Of a stretch of 64,000 nucleotides of DNA, positions 52,296 through 61,705 are shown in pieces. Source of the DNA: G963663735 sp963663735 (GTDB lineage: Bacteria > Acidobacteriota > UBA6911 > RPQK01 > JAPXNP01). Below the pieces are notes generated by a model that saw only the letters and a list, made by a program, of their open reading frames with translations, was not told the DNA's origin and ran no database searches. Each line of letters opens with the position of its first letter. Position 1 is the first letter of the stretch. Both the position numbers and the translations under genes were made by a program. The DNA lies in assembly GCA_963663735.2 (NCBI GenBank), contig CAXXHN010000001.1, positions 992,001 to 1,056,000 on the forward strand, in the 5' to 3' direction.

Positions 52296-52482
52296 ACACT
52301 ATTTACCGGAGACCTGCCCGGAATGCGGTTACGTATCACCTGAGCTGACCGTGAAGTGCCCCAACTGCGGATACCAGCTGACTCATCCGCAATGGAAAAG
52401 AATCGCCGCGCTGATACTATTACTGCTTATCGGATACGGACTCGTGAAATGTCACATAAAAATGCTGGATGGCTTTTATTAA
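52273..52482 (+). CDS. Small zinc-ribbon membrane protein
   Basis: A 69-residue protein. It opens with a rubredoxin/zinc-ribbon pair CPECGY (Cys15, Cys18) and CPNCGY (Cys29, Cys32), followed by one transmembrane helix (IAALILLLLIGYGLV, residues 45-59). Such short zinc-ribbon-plus-helix proteins are common next to envelope enzymes, with no established function. Its start overlaps the end of the YdjC gene by 23 bases. Confidence 0.7.
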   Translation: MDQKPTNKHYLPETCPECGYVSPELTVKCPNCGYQLTHPQWKRIAALILLLLIGYGLVKCHIKMLDGFY

Positions 52483-52598
52483 TCCACTGCAGCCTGGGTC
52501 ATGACAGCTGAAAACAGTGGCCATCAACTCTTACTTATGGATTATTACCAAAAAAAATCTGCCAATCTAAAATAATAAGGATTCATGGAGGGTTCAGG

Positions 52599-52973
52599 AT
52601 GACGAGGGAACTTACTACTGCCGTTATTCTTGTATTACTGGTTTTTTCAGCTGCCGCGTGCGGTATCCCGGGAGGCGATACACTTTATTCCTCCGAACTC
52701 ATGAAGAGTGATATTTTCTGGGCTGAACCCGCAGTTATAAGGGACTGCCTGGGAGAAAACGGGAAAACCATGCTCTCCTGGAAGGTCCCTGATGTCAGAA
52801 AGGTTGAAATTCACGTGGGGGCAGCAGAAGGCAATCTTTTCACTATTTCAGGTCCTGAAGGATCCAAGGAGACCGGCTACTGGGTAAAGGACGGAATGAA
52901 GTTCGTGCTTCTTGATGCTGATACCGGCAAAGAACTGGCAACAATTGAGGTGAAGGTCCTCTGCGGGTCATAA
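52599..52973 (+). CDS. Small lipoprotein with Ig-like beta domain
   Basis: A 124-residue lipoprotein with lipobox VFSAAAC (Cys21). The mature domain, EIHVGAAEGNLFTISGPEGSKETGYWVKDGMKFVLLDA, matches a beta-sandwich module seen at the ends of glycosyltransferases and exported proteins in several phyla (pattern VExRVGxPxGxLF, TGxWVxDGMxFYL). GGAGG lies seven bases before ATG 52599. It is followed at 225 bases by the aldolase gene. Likely to bind a partner or glycan; no catalytic residues seen. Confidence 0.72.
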   Translation: MTRELTTAVILVLLVFSAAACGIPGGDTLYSSELMKSDIFWAEPAVIRDCLGENGKTMLSWKVPDVRKVEIHVGAAEGNLFTISGPEGSKETGYWVKDGMKFVLLDADTGKELATIEVKVLCGS

Positions 52974-53198
52974 CTTCACTGGTAAATACCTGTTGTCGCG
53001 GGTGTTGGAAGCTCTGCCGCTTATTCTGTAAACAAGCCTTTCATTGCCGCCTCTTGCCGTGTCTCGCATTCCAGGAATCGATCTGCCCATCAGCGCGGTT
53101 ATTATCTGAGAAATAAGGTTAAGTTTTGGCTTCCGGCATCGTATAATCAAGGAACTCATAAACAGAATACCCTGAAACATGCCTGTGGAGACAAAAAC

Positions 53199-54167
53199 AT
53201 GAGACAGCTCACGCCGGGAAAACTGAGAGGATTACAGCGCTGTGTCACAGCGGGCGGAGCCATTTCTGTCCTGGCCCTTGATCACCGAAACAACCTGAGG
53301 CGGTCACTTAATCCTGCAGATCCTGCTTCAGTCACTTTCAACGATATGACACAATTTAAAATGGAAGTTGTGTCTCCCCTGGCCTCCTATGCTTCCGCTG
53401 TACTTCTGGACCCGGAGGCAGGGGCAGCCCAGTGCATCGCCGCCGGAGTTTTGCCTCCTGATACTGGAATTCTGGTTGCGGTGGATGCAACTGGATACAG
53501 CGGAGAAAAATATCAAAGGAGAAGCGTCATCCTGCCTGGATGGAGTACAGATAAAGTAAAAAAGATGGGGGCTGATGCTGTTAAGCTCCTGGTGTATTAC
53601 CACCCTGACACAGAGCTGGCTGGAGAAACTGAAGAACTGGTAAGGCAAACCGCCGAAGAATGCGCGAATCTGGATATCCTTTTCGTTGTGGAGCCTCTTT
53701 CCTATTCTCCCGATCCCGCTATCGACAAGCTTTCTTCAAATGAAAAAAGAGACGTCGTAATCAAAACAGCCGAAAAGCTGACAATGGAGGGCGTGGATAT
53801 TCTTAAGGCGGAATTCCCGCTGGATGCAGGTTTGGTAACCGATGAAACTGCCTGGGATCAGGCCTGCAGAGAGCTGTCTTCCGCTTCCCCGGTCCCGTGG
53901 GTTTTACTTTCCGCCGGAGTCAGTTACGAAACATACCTCCGGCAGGTAGCTGTAGCCTGCGGAGCTGGAGCCAGTGGAATTGCCGCCGGCAGGGCTGTAT
54001 GGAGTGAAGCCGCTTCAGTGAATGGCCAGGAAAGAACTGATTTCCTGCTGCGCATTGCGACAAAACGAATGCATAGACTTACCGCTCTGTGCGAAGCTCT
54101 GGCACGGCCGGTCCAGGAACTGCTGACACCAGAGAATCCTCAGGAACACTGGTTCGTAAACTATTGA
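53199..54167 (+). CDS. LacD-type class I aldolase
   Basis: A 322-residue class I aldolase of the tagatose-1,6-bisphosphate aldolase (LacD)/YihT family. It shows LALDHRNNLRR near the N-terminus, a VKLLVYYHP strand, VVEPLSY and the Schiff-base lysine in VDILKAEFPLD (near residue 204), and GASGIAAGRAVWSE for phosphate binding. It cleaves tagatose 1,6-bisphosphate, or a related ketose phosphate such as 6-deoxy-6-sulfofructose 1-phosphate, to triose products. With GatZ, AgaS and a PfkB kinase encoded 7 kb away, it fits galactosamine catabolism. GGAG precedes the ATG. The exact substrate is open; it overlaps none of its neighbours. Confidence 0.82.
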   Translation: MRQLTPGKLRGLQRCVTAGGAISVLALDHRNNLRRSLNPADPASVTFNDMTQFKMEVVSPLASYASAVLLDPEAGAAQCIAAGVLPPDTGILVAVDATGYSGEKYQRRSVILPGWSTDKVKKMGADAVKLLVYYHPDTELAGETEELVRQTAEECANLDILFVVEPLSYSPDPAIDKLSSNEKRDVVIKTAEKLTMEGVDILKAEFPLDAGLVTDETAWDQACRELSSASPVPWVLLSAGVSYETYLRQVAVACGAGASGIAAGRAVWSEAASVNGQERTDFLLRIATKRMHRLTALCEALARPVQELLTPENPQEHWFVNY

Positions 54168-54185
54168 TTACCCGGGCTCCGCAAT

Positions 54186-55208
54186 ATGACAAATAATGAC
54201 CCAAAAACAATTCAGTCTCTCATTTCAGTTCTGATTCCGGTGAGGGATGACTTGAGGAACCTGTGTTTCTGCCTGCGCAGCCTTGCCCGGGAAAATTACC
54301 GTGATATTGCTGAAGTCCTAATCTGTGATGACGGAAGTTCCTTTCCCCTCTCTCTGGACATACTGCGGGATATCATCCCGGAAGCTTGCCTTTACCGGAT
54401 AAGCGGCAGCGGCCCGGCAAAAGCAAGAAACTACCTGGCAGAAAAAGCTCACGGAGAATATCTTTTTTTCGTGGACGCTGACACGGAATTCTCGGGATCA
54501 ACCCTGGACACTGCCCGGAAGATTATCGAATCCAATCCTGACCTTGACGCGTTTATCGGGTCTTATGACAACGAACCCGGAGTAAAAACCATAGTCTCCA
54601 GCTATAAAAATCTTTCTCACCATTACGTACATCACAGATCAGCTGGAAAAGTGTCAACATTCTGGACAGGATGCGGGGTTATGAAACGCCGCGTCTTCAT
54701 GGAATCCGGGGGATTCAATGAGCATTATCTTAAGCCTTCTATTGAAGATATTGAACTGGGCATGAGGCTGTCTGAAAAAGGAAGGGAAATCAGGCTTTTT
54801 CCGGAACTCCAGGTCAAGCACAATAAGGAATGGACAATCATAAACTGGCTCAAAACCGACCTGTTCCTGCGAGGAATTCCCTGGATAAGACTGATGAAAA
54901 CCAGGAAACAATGGATACCCCAGCTAAATTTCACTACTTCCCACCGGCTGTCAGCAGTAGTAGTACTGATGCTGCTCCTGGTTACACCTTCCTCATTGTT
55001 TTTCCCTTTTCTCTGGCTGGTCATCCCTCTGTTGTTCATGGTTTTCTTTCTTCTCAATTTCAATTTTTTTTATTTCCTGGCCGAGAGAACGAGTGTATGG
55101 CGTGCTGCTGCCATGATTCCTCTCCACATGCTGTTCTATCTAACAGCAGCCCTTTCGCTGGCCCTGGGCCTGGTTTCGGCAGTTATCCATGGACCTCTTG
55201 ACAGTTAA
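54186..55208 (+). CDS. GT2 family membrane glycosyltransferase
   Basis: A 340-residue inverting glycosyltransferase of family 2. The N-terminal GT-A domain has SVLIPVRDDLRNL, CDDGSS, KARNYLAEKAHGEYLFFVDADT (the DAD metal/nucleotide site) and a GFNEHYLKPSIEDIELGMRL segment with the ED acid motif. Three hydrophobic segments (about residues 258-330) anchor it in the inner membrane. It begins 18 bases after the aldolase stop and may be part of the same transcript, though functionally it belongs with the next gene: transfer of sugar to a lipid carrier for surface glycan or protein glycosylation. Confidence 0.88.
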   Translation: MTNNDPKTIQSLISVLIPVRDDLRNLCFCLRSLARENYRDIAEVLICDDGSSFPLSLDILRDIIPEACLYRISGSGPAKARNYLAEKAHGEYLFFVDADTEFSGSTLDTARKIIESNPDLDAFIGSYDNEPGVKTIVSSYKNLSHHYVHHRSAGKVSTFWTGCGVMKRRVFMESGGFNEHYLKPSIEDIELGMRLSEKGREIRLFPELQVKHNKEWTIINWLKTDLFLRGIPWIRLMKTRKQWIPQLNFTTSHRLSAVVVLMLLLVTPSSLFFPFLWLVIPLLFMVFFLLNFNFFYFLAERTSVWRAAAMIPLHMLFYLTAALSLALGLVSAVIHGPLDS

Positions 55209-55331
55209 CAGGGAAGCTCCCGGACAAGGAAGGGGATCCTCCAAAGAATTTTGAGGGCTGAAGAGCAGAGATGAAGAAGTCTGAACTGAAATTTGAGAAA
55301 TTCGGCCGGCCCTAAATCGAGGTGAAGGAGT

Positions 55332-56627
55332 ATGGATAGACAGGCATATAAATTTCTCCTGGCAATCATAGCCATAACCGCCCTGATATATTCCGCTGCC
55401 TTCCTGCACGGCGTTTTAAAGCCGGAAATTCGCATGCTGCCCGACAGTTTCGAATACCTTAAAGCCGCCGATAATATGAGGGAGCACGGTACCTTTTATG
55501 CCGGGTCACTAAAAAATGAAATCAATTACGTACTATATTCCAGGCGCCCGCCTGGATATCCGTTTTTGCTGCTGATCCTGTCCCTGGCCTCACCATCCCT
55601 GTCACTTCCGGTGATTTTCCAGATATTCCTGACCTTCATCGGAGGAATCATTCTCTGGCACATGAACAGGGAATTGAAAATTCCACCGCTGCTCAATGTC
55701 TCCGCGCTGGCGGTCTACCTTTTATACCCCGGCCAGATTATTTATTCCCAGATGATTATGGCCGAGACTCTGTTGCAATTCCTGCTCCTTGCCTCAGCCT
55801 TCTTTCTTGTGCTTTTTCTCAAGCGGAAGTCCTGGATTTTTATAATCCTGCTTAACATCTCCCTGGGAATGGCTGTCCTGTGCAAACCGGTGATGCTCTA
55901 TTTCTGGGTACCAAACCTTTTTCTCCATATTCTGCTCTTCAGGAAAATCTCCCGAAAGGTAATCCTGGCCGCCTCCCTGATCCCAATTCTTTTCATATCA
56001 TTGTGGTGCTGGCGTAATTACCAGGTAACCGGCGTGTACCATTTCAGTTCCCTGAAAACCTCCCACATCAGATTCTCCATTCCTGGGGCACCCGACGAAT
56101 TTATAAGCTCCAGCAAGGAGGATTTTTCAAAAGAATTAGATGGGGCCGACAAATTAGCGTCCAGTATGTTACTTGATCCAAAAGCGATAATCAGCAAAGC
56201 ATCCCGTCTGCCCAGGAACATGGCCTCATTTTTTCTGGATCCGGGAAGGTTTGATGCCTACAGCTTTGTCCCATTAAAGGAGGAAAATATTTCCACAAAA
56301 ACTTTTTTCCACCCTGATGAGGACTGGAGCGTCTACTTCCGCAGCATTTCCACCCCAGTGCTAATTTACCTGGGAATGCTTTTACTGGTTAACCTTATGA
56401 TAATCCTGGCCTTCCTTCCCTTTCCTTTTCTATCTGGCCCCGATCCTTATCTGCGGTTTTATATCGTGTTGCTGGTTTTATATATGAGTGCAGTCGTAGC
56501 GGCAGCGGCCATGGGTACCGCGAGGTACCGGTTGTCGGTGGAGCCCCTGTTGATTGTCGGCGCGGCCGTGGCCGCGGCGGCTGCCTGGCGGAGGCTGCAA
56601 AACTGGCTGAATACAGGCAATTTTTAG
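55332..56627 (+). CDS. GT39/ArnT-like polytopic glycosyltransferase
   Basis: A 431-residue protein with about ten membrane helices, resembling the PMT/ArnT/GT83 class (dolichyl-phosphate-mannose-dependent or undecaprenyl-phosphate-sugar-dependent transferases). The N-terminal periplasmic loop MLPDSFEYLKAADNMREHGTF carries the Asp-x-Glu/Tyr-type pattern, and SRRPPGYPFLL and MAETLLQFL are typical blocks. ATG 55332 has GAGG upstream. It is 124 bases past the GT2 gene; the pair probably moves and transfers a lipid-linked sugar outside the cytoplasm. The sugar is unknown. Confidence 0.75.
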   Translation: MDRQAYKFLLAIIAITALIYSAAFLHGVLKPEIRMLPDSFEYLKAADNMREHGTFYAGSLKNEINYVLYSRRPPGYPFLLLILSLASPSLSLPVIFQIFLTFIGGIILWHMNRELKIPPLLNVSALAVYLLYPGQIIYSQMIMAETLLQFLLLASAFFLVLFLKRKSWIFIILLNISLGMAVLCKPVMLYFWVPNLFLHILLFRKISRKVILAASLIPILFISLWCWRNYQVTGVYHFSSLKTSHIRFSIPGAPDEFISSSKEDFSKELDGADKLASSMLLDPKAIISKASRLPRNMASFFLDPGRFDAYSFVPLKEENISTKTFFHPDEDWSVYFRSISTPVLIYLGMLLLVNLMIILAFLPFPFLSGPDPYLRFYIVLLVLYMSAVVAAAAMGTARYRLSVEPLLIVGAAVAAAAAWRRLQNWLNTGNF

Positions 56628-56752
56628 ATCGGCTGCCTTTCCTGACACCGCAAAGGCATGATCAACCAATATTAGGGAACATTCCCTTCCCTGAATTAAG
56701 TATAATTGGTGCCGGGTTAGAGGAAATGCCCCAACCTGTTGGAAACACGGTT

Positions 56753-59700
56753 ATGAAGTTTAGACAATACCTGGTCTTTTTATTGATGCTCTCCGTTTCG
56801 GGGGCGGCTGCTTCAGGGTTCCCCCTGGGAACAGGGGAAGAACTGGTCAAAAGCAGAAACTGCCCTGACGGCATAGCCATTTCCAGGCTTCATCCTTCCA
56901 GGGAAATCAAAATTGAAGAAGCCGATCCCGGCAGAATTATCCGGTTATTTTCGGTTGATACAGCGGGAACTGCCTATGCAGAGGACGTTGAACCGGAAAC
57001 CAGAAAACTTCGCAAGAGGATAACTTCCATACGGCAGGACCAGATATTCACTGTTGATGACGCTGATATTTCAGAGAAAAAGGCTGTATCCCTCAGGGAT
57101 ATGGTCCGTATCAATCTATTTCGTGACCTGGAAGTAAACGCCATCCTGAGCAGGGTAGACCAGACCGATTTCTCTTTCACCTGGGTTGGCAATATTGAAG
57201 GCAGGGCTGACAGGGGCACAGCCAGTTTCACTTTTGCCGATGGGATCATGCTGGGCAGGGTCAACATCTATGGTGAGGGGATTTTCACCATATCACCAAA
57301 AGGTCCCGATCTTTCAGAGATCGAAGAAATGGACCCCTCAACCGCAAAATATGCTCCTCCTGTGTTCCCACGGGAGGAGATGAAACGAGATTCATCTCCA
57401 GGGCCGGATGTTTCCTACTCAAGCAACGGAGTCATTGAAATAATGGTTGTCTGGACGCTGGATGCCGCGGCCGGAGCTGCGGCAAAGGGCACCAGCATCC
57501 AGGCTGAAATCGCCCAGGGTGTTTCGCTCATTAATACCACCTATTACAACAGTGATGTAACTCAAAGAGTGGATCTGGTCGCGAGTACCGGTACTAATTA
57601 CACTTCCAGCGAAGATTCCTATATCGACCTGACCCGGCTGCAGAACCCGGAAGACGGGTACATGGATGAAATCCACCTCCTCAGGCAGACCTCACATGCT
57701 GACTGCGTGTCCCTTATAACCAATGGATTTGAGGGCTCCATAATCGGACAGGGTTACGCCCTTGAGTCCCCAAACAGCAGTTTTTTCAAATATTACGCTT
57801 TTTCAGTAGTAGACCGCCACTATTTTTATTACCAGACACTTACCCATGAACTGGGACATAACATGGGAGCTGGCCATGAACTGGACAATCCTTCACCGGG
57901 ACCGCAGTACTACGAGTATTCAAGCGCCTATTACAAGGAAGCCGACTGGCATACCATGATGTCCTATCAGCATGGAGGTTCCCAGAAAATCGAATACTTC
58001 TCCAATCCGGATATCTACTTCGAGGGGAACCCTCTCGGATTGCCCGGAGATGACGGCAATGACAATGCCCGCACCCTCAATAACACCATGGCACTGGTTG
58101 ACTCTTTTGGCGAAGAGCTGAATCCTGATTTATCTTCCTGTACCCAGCCTTCCCAGTTCTACTTTGATCCTCATGCAGTAAATTCGGGAGAGGAATTGGA
58201 CATCTCAATTCCGGTCTGCAATTACGGTGATGGCCCGGCAGGAGGTTTCAGTATCGATTTTTACGCCTCCGAAAACACCAACATTACAGACTTCGATTAC
58301 TTTCTCGGCCGGGCTGTTTCTTCGGGAATACAGGCATATTCTTCCTCCCAGGTAAACTGGTCCGGGCTGGTGCCCCAGGATTTGCCCAGTGGTGATTATT
58401 ATCTGGGGTGGATCATTGACGCGGAGGATGAGGTATCGGAGAGCAACGAAGAGAATAACCGCAATTATTTCATGAGCTCTCGTTTAAGTGTTACTCACCT
58501 TGTCGAGTGCGAATATGCCATCTCTCCTTACAGCAGGGTCTACGGCGCATCGGGAGGGAGCAGTTCCATCAACGTTACCACCCAGTCTGGTTGCCCTTGG
58601 ACTGCGGTAAGCCAGAACGACTGGATTTCAGTCAGAGAATACAGTGCCAGCGGTAACGGTAGCGGTTCGGTCATCTATGAGGTCAGCCCCAACACCTCTT
58701 ACCTGCAGCGAACCGGGAAAATTCGTATTGAAGATGATTTCTTTACCATTATCCAGGATGGGGCGATTCCCGTCTGTACTGTTACCCTTCTGCCGGAAAC
58801 ACGCACCCATTCAGCCGAAGCGGGAAGCGGGACCATCTCAGTTTCAAGCCCTCCGGTATGCGGTTGGACCGCTGCCAGCCAGGAAGACTGGATTACGATT
58901 ACTGCGGGACAAAGCGGCACCGGAGACGGGATCATTCAGTATTCACTTGAAGAAAATAATGAAAAAGATATCCGTTCAGGACAAATCCTGGTGGAAGAAG
59001 CTTCCTTTTCGATTCTCCAGGAATCCCGTTATACTTCACTGGAGCTCCAGGACAAGATAGTATTCCCGGCAGATTTCAGGAGATTCGGACCCCTGATGGA
59101 AAATACTTTTGTCGGAGCGACCGCTTTGAACCTGGGCCAGGAAGAAAAAAATCTTTTCATTTCCGGGTGGGACAGTGATGGAAATCTCATAGAATCCAAT
59201 AACAACCTGCCGGATCTGGAGCCCAGGGGACAGTTGGCAAAACTCACTTCTGAATTGCTTGACCTATCCCCCAGCCTGACCACCATTACCGGGGAAGGTG
59301 ATGGAATAGAGGATCCAGTCAGGAGCATCTTTGTCCTGGGGGATGCCCAGAAAAAAAGACTGGATGGAATCGGTCACCAGTGGATGCCGTCCACAGAACT
59401 CTACCTGCTGCAGGGAGACAGGAAACCGGACCAGATTACCACCGTATTCCTTTACAACACTTCTTCAGCTTCAGTTGCCTATTCAGTCCTTGAATGGAAG
59501 GATGCGGAGGGAACAATCATTGACACCAGGACCATCAATATTCCAGCTGGAGGAACCCTTTTCCAGCCGTTAACAGACCTTTTCAGCTTTGATCCAGATT
59601 TCCAGGAAGGTTACCTCAAGGTAACGAGTTCAATTGAATTATGCGGGTTCACGCTAAGCGGAACCGCTCAATCCTTTACTGCCTTCCCAGCCCAGGTACC

Positions 59701-60412
59701 CACCGAATCCAGTGTCCTGTACGCACCCCATTTTATTCTTCTGCCCGATGGCAGCGGAACAGAAGTCCAGCTTATTAATATCGGGCTGGTACCAGTATTA
59801 ATCACGTTCAAATCATATGAGGACCTGGGGACAGAATATGAAAGCCAGGGACTGGAACTGCTGCCTGGGGCCATGCTGAAAGGGAACATCACTGAATTCC
59901 TGCCCCTGGATGCAGCCAGCCTGACCGAAGGCCGGATTCTGACCGGCGAGGTCAGAATTTCGATTTCTACGATAGGTGAGCATGAAGGATTCGAAGCCCC
60001 CCGTGTAATCGGAGGAATAGTCCTGAGCGGAAGCCCCAGAAATGCAGCCGGCCTGCCCCTTGAAAAAACCGGATGGAAAAAAATAATTTTTCCTCATGTT
60101 GCCCAGTCACTGGAGATGCGGATTTTTACCGGCCTGGTCATATGGAATATCAACAACCAGGAGGCTGACATTACTGTCCGGGCCTGGGACAGTAATGGTG
60201 ATATTTCAGCAACAAAAACTTTCTCACTTGAAGCCAGCCAGCGCCGGATAGGATTGTTGGATGAATCCTTCTATTTCGGCCCTGAATTCTCCCAGGTCGG
60301 AGGACACCTGGAAGTCAGCAGCGATCAGCCCGTGGTAGCTATCTGCCTCTACGGGGATTACGAAATGGAATTCCTTGCCACAATCGGAGGTCAGGAACTG
60401 AAGGATGAATGA
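56753..60412 (+). CDS. Secreted M12B-type metalloprotease with CARDB and BACON domains
   Basis: A 1219-residue secreted zinc protease. Residues 1-21 are a signal peptide and about 22-225 a propeptide. The reprolysin-type catalytic domain has HELGHNMGAGH (His365, Glu366, His369, His375) and the Met-turn near 402 (HTMMSYQ). Next come a CARDB domain (NYGDGPAGGFSIDFYASENT..., NRNYFMSS) and two BACON-like all-beta repeats (SGCPWTAVSQNDWISV, VCGWTAASQEDWITI), then about 460 residues of repeated beta modules containing APHFILLPDGSG and FPHVAQSLEMRIFTG, which may bind a glycan or cell surface. ATG 56753 is preferred over 56726, whose GAGG is only two bases away. It ends three bases from the convergent gatZ gene. 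Confidence 0.9.
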   Translation: MKFRQYLVFLLMLSVSGAAASGFPLGTGEELVKSRNCPDGIAISRLHPSREIKIEEADPGRIIRLFSVDTAGTAYAEDVEPETRKLRKRITSIRQDQIFTVDDADISEKKAVSLRDMVRINLFRDLEVNAILSRVDQTDFSFTWVGNIEGRADRGTASFTFADGIMLGRVNIYGEGIFTISPKGPDLSEIEEMDPSTAKYAPPVFPREEMKRDSSPGPDVSYSSNGVIEIMVVWTLDAAAGAAAKGTSIQAEIAQGVSLINTTYYNSDVTQRVDLVASTGTNYTSSEDSYIDLTRLQNPEDGYMDEIHLLRQTSHADCVSLITNGFEGSIIGQGYALESPNSSFFKYYAFSVVDRHYFYYQTLTHELGHNMGAGHELDNPSPGPQYYEYSSAYYKEADWHTMMSYQHGGSQKIEYFSNPDIYFEGNPLGLPGDDGNDNARTLNNTMALVDSFGEELNPDLSSCTQPSQFYFDPHAVNSGEELDISIPVCNYGDGPAGGFSIDFYASENTNITDFDYFLGRAVSSGIQAYSSSQVNWSGLVPQDLPSGDYYLGWIIDAEDEVSESNEENNRNYFMSSRLSVTHLVECEYAISPYSRVYGASGGSSSINVTTQSGCPWTAVSQNDWISVREYSASGNGSGSVIYEVSPNTSYLQRTGKIRIEDDFFTIIQDGAIPVCTVTLLPETRTHSAEAGSGTISVSSPPVCGWTAASQEDWITITAGQSGTGDGIIQYSLEENNEKDIRSGQILVEEASFSILQESRYTSLELQDKIVFPADFRRFGPLMENTFVGATALNLGQEEKNLFISGWDSDGNLIESNNNLPDLEPRGQLAKLTSELLDLSPSLTTITGEGDGIEDPVRSIFVLGDAQKKRLDGIGHQWMPSTELYLLQGDRKPDQITTVFLYNTSSASVAYSVLEWKDAEGTIIDTRTINIPAGGTLFQPLTDLFSFDPDFQEGYLKVTSSIELCGFTLSGTAQSFTAFPAQVPTESSVLYAPHFILLPDGSGTEVQLINIGLVPVLITFKSYEDLGTEYESQGLELLPGAMLKGNITEFLPLDAASLTEGRILTGEVRISISTIGEHEGFEAPRVIGGIVLSGSPRNAAGLPLEKTGWKKIIFPHVAQSLEMRIFTGLVIWNINNQEADITVRAWDSNGDISATKTFSLEASQRRIGLLDESFYFGPEFSQVGGHLEVSSDQPVVAICLYGDYEMEFLATIGGQELKDE

Positions 60413-60415
60413 CCT

Positions 60416-61705
60416 TTAATTGCAGGCATAACTGTATATCCGAAGTACGTCCCTAATCTTGTCCCTGGCCAGTTCCTTTGGATTCTTGCTCAGTACACCC
60501 TGCCTGACTGATTCATACTGGCACGGGAGAAACTGGCTTAAAAGGGACAGAGGGATTCCCTTTTCTCCCAGGTTGGAGAAAAGCCCTTCCAGCGCCGCTT
60601 CCACTGGCGGCCGCTGCCAGTAATAACGCACCCGGTCACTGAAACTGTACTTCCTCTGCAAAAACTGCTGTTCTGGTGTACCGGGATAATACTTCTGCCA
60701 ATAGCCAGGATCCGTCAGCATTTCCTGCTCCAGCACCTCTTCGATGCCTGACAGGGTATTCCGGCCAGCCGAGAGAACCAATTCCTTCTCGATCGCGCTT
60801 AATGCCTGAACTGCTTCTCTGAAGGCGAAAGTGAGCCATGGTCCTACTTTTAGAATCGAAAAATTGTCCTCCACCATTTGCCTGAGGTTATCTTTTTTCT
60901 GGTAATCGGTGGAATGCGCTTCCAGGGTCATGCCGTCGTAAGACTCAATTGTCCTGGCGAGAGCTCCGGCTTTTTCCCGATCGTAGTCAATCACAAAATC
61001 ATTGCCAAATTCGACCCCAGGCTGAACCACCAGTGCGACAACCCGCTCCCAGGCTTCATCCAAATGCAATCGTTTAAAGGCCTGCCTGGCATTGTTTATG
61101 GTAGTTTCAGCTTCAGCCGGTTCAGTGATATGGAGCCCTTCATCCTGATCCTGTACGCCCCCCGGCACCGGGACTTCTGTCCCGACCACGTAAACAGGAT
61201 CTATTCCCGGCCTTCGAAATGCCTCCGCAACCTGACACAAATCAGCGGATCTTGCCGCTACTGTTTCATCTGGCAGGGGGACAGGGTCTCCGGCACAGGA
61301 AGGACTGGCATCAAGATGAATCTTGGTAAAACCTGCTTCGGCATATTCCTTCACCAGCACCCTGGCTTTTTCCATGGCCGCTTCCGCCGGCTCCCCTCTC
61401 CAGACAGTGGGACCAAGATGGTCGCCTCCCAGGATCAGCCTGTCAAGGGGAAACCCGGATTTTCCTGCCAGACGGCCCATGAACTCTGCGAATGTCCGGG
61501 GGACCATTCCTGTATACCCGCCATATTGGTTGACCTGGTTGCAGGTTGCTTCCACAAGCAGAAAAGATCCGTCCTCCCTGGCCTGTGCGAATGCGGCCTC
61601 AAGCACATACTCATTGCTGGAACATACTGAATATATTCCCCTGGTTGTGCCTCCCTTATGTATGGAGATGATCTCGGAAACCGGATGTTTAGCCCTAGAT
61701 GTCAT
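60416..61705 (-). CDS. gatZ: Tagatose-bisphosphate aldolase accessory subunit (GatZ/KbaZ)
   Basis: A 429-residue protein of the GatZ/KbaZ family, the partner subunit of class II tagatose-1,6-bisphosphate aldolase (stabilises GatY/KbaY), with weak catalytic capacity of its own suggested for some members. Family sequence includes VEATCNQVNQYGGYTGMVP, LGGDHLGPTVWRG, FTKIHLDASPSCAGDP, YVVGTEVPVPGG and EAHSTDYQ. Length is normal. It overlaps agaS by 11 bases (61695-61705), and GGGAG precedes its ATG. No GatY/KbaY homologue is in the window, while a LacD-type aldolase is; the usual pairing may not apply here. Confidence 0.9.
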   Translation of the reverse strand: MTSRAKHPVSEIISIHKGGTTRGIYSVCSSNEYVLEAAFAQAREDGSFLLVEATCNQVNQYGGYTGMVPRTFAEFMGRLAGKSGFPLDRLILGGDHLGPTVWRGEPAEAAMEKARVLVKEYAEAGFTKIHLDASPSCAGDPVPLPDETVAARSADLCQVAEAFRRPGIDPVYVVGTEVPVPGGVQDQDEGLHITEPAEAETTINNARQAFKRLHLDEAWERVVALVVQPGVEFGNDFVIDYDREKAGALARTIESYDGMTLEAHSTDYQKKDNLRQMVEDNFSILKVGPWLTFAFREAVQALSAIEKELVLSAGRNTLSGIEEVLEQEMLTDPGYWQKYYPGTPEQQFLQRKYSFSDRVRYYWQRPPVEAALEGLFSNLGEKGIPLSLLSQFLPCQYESVRQGVLSKNPKELARDKIRDVLRIYSYACN

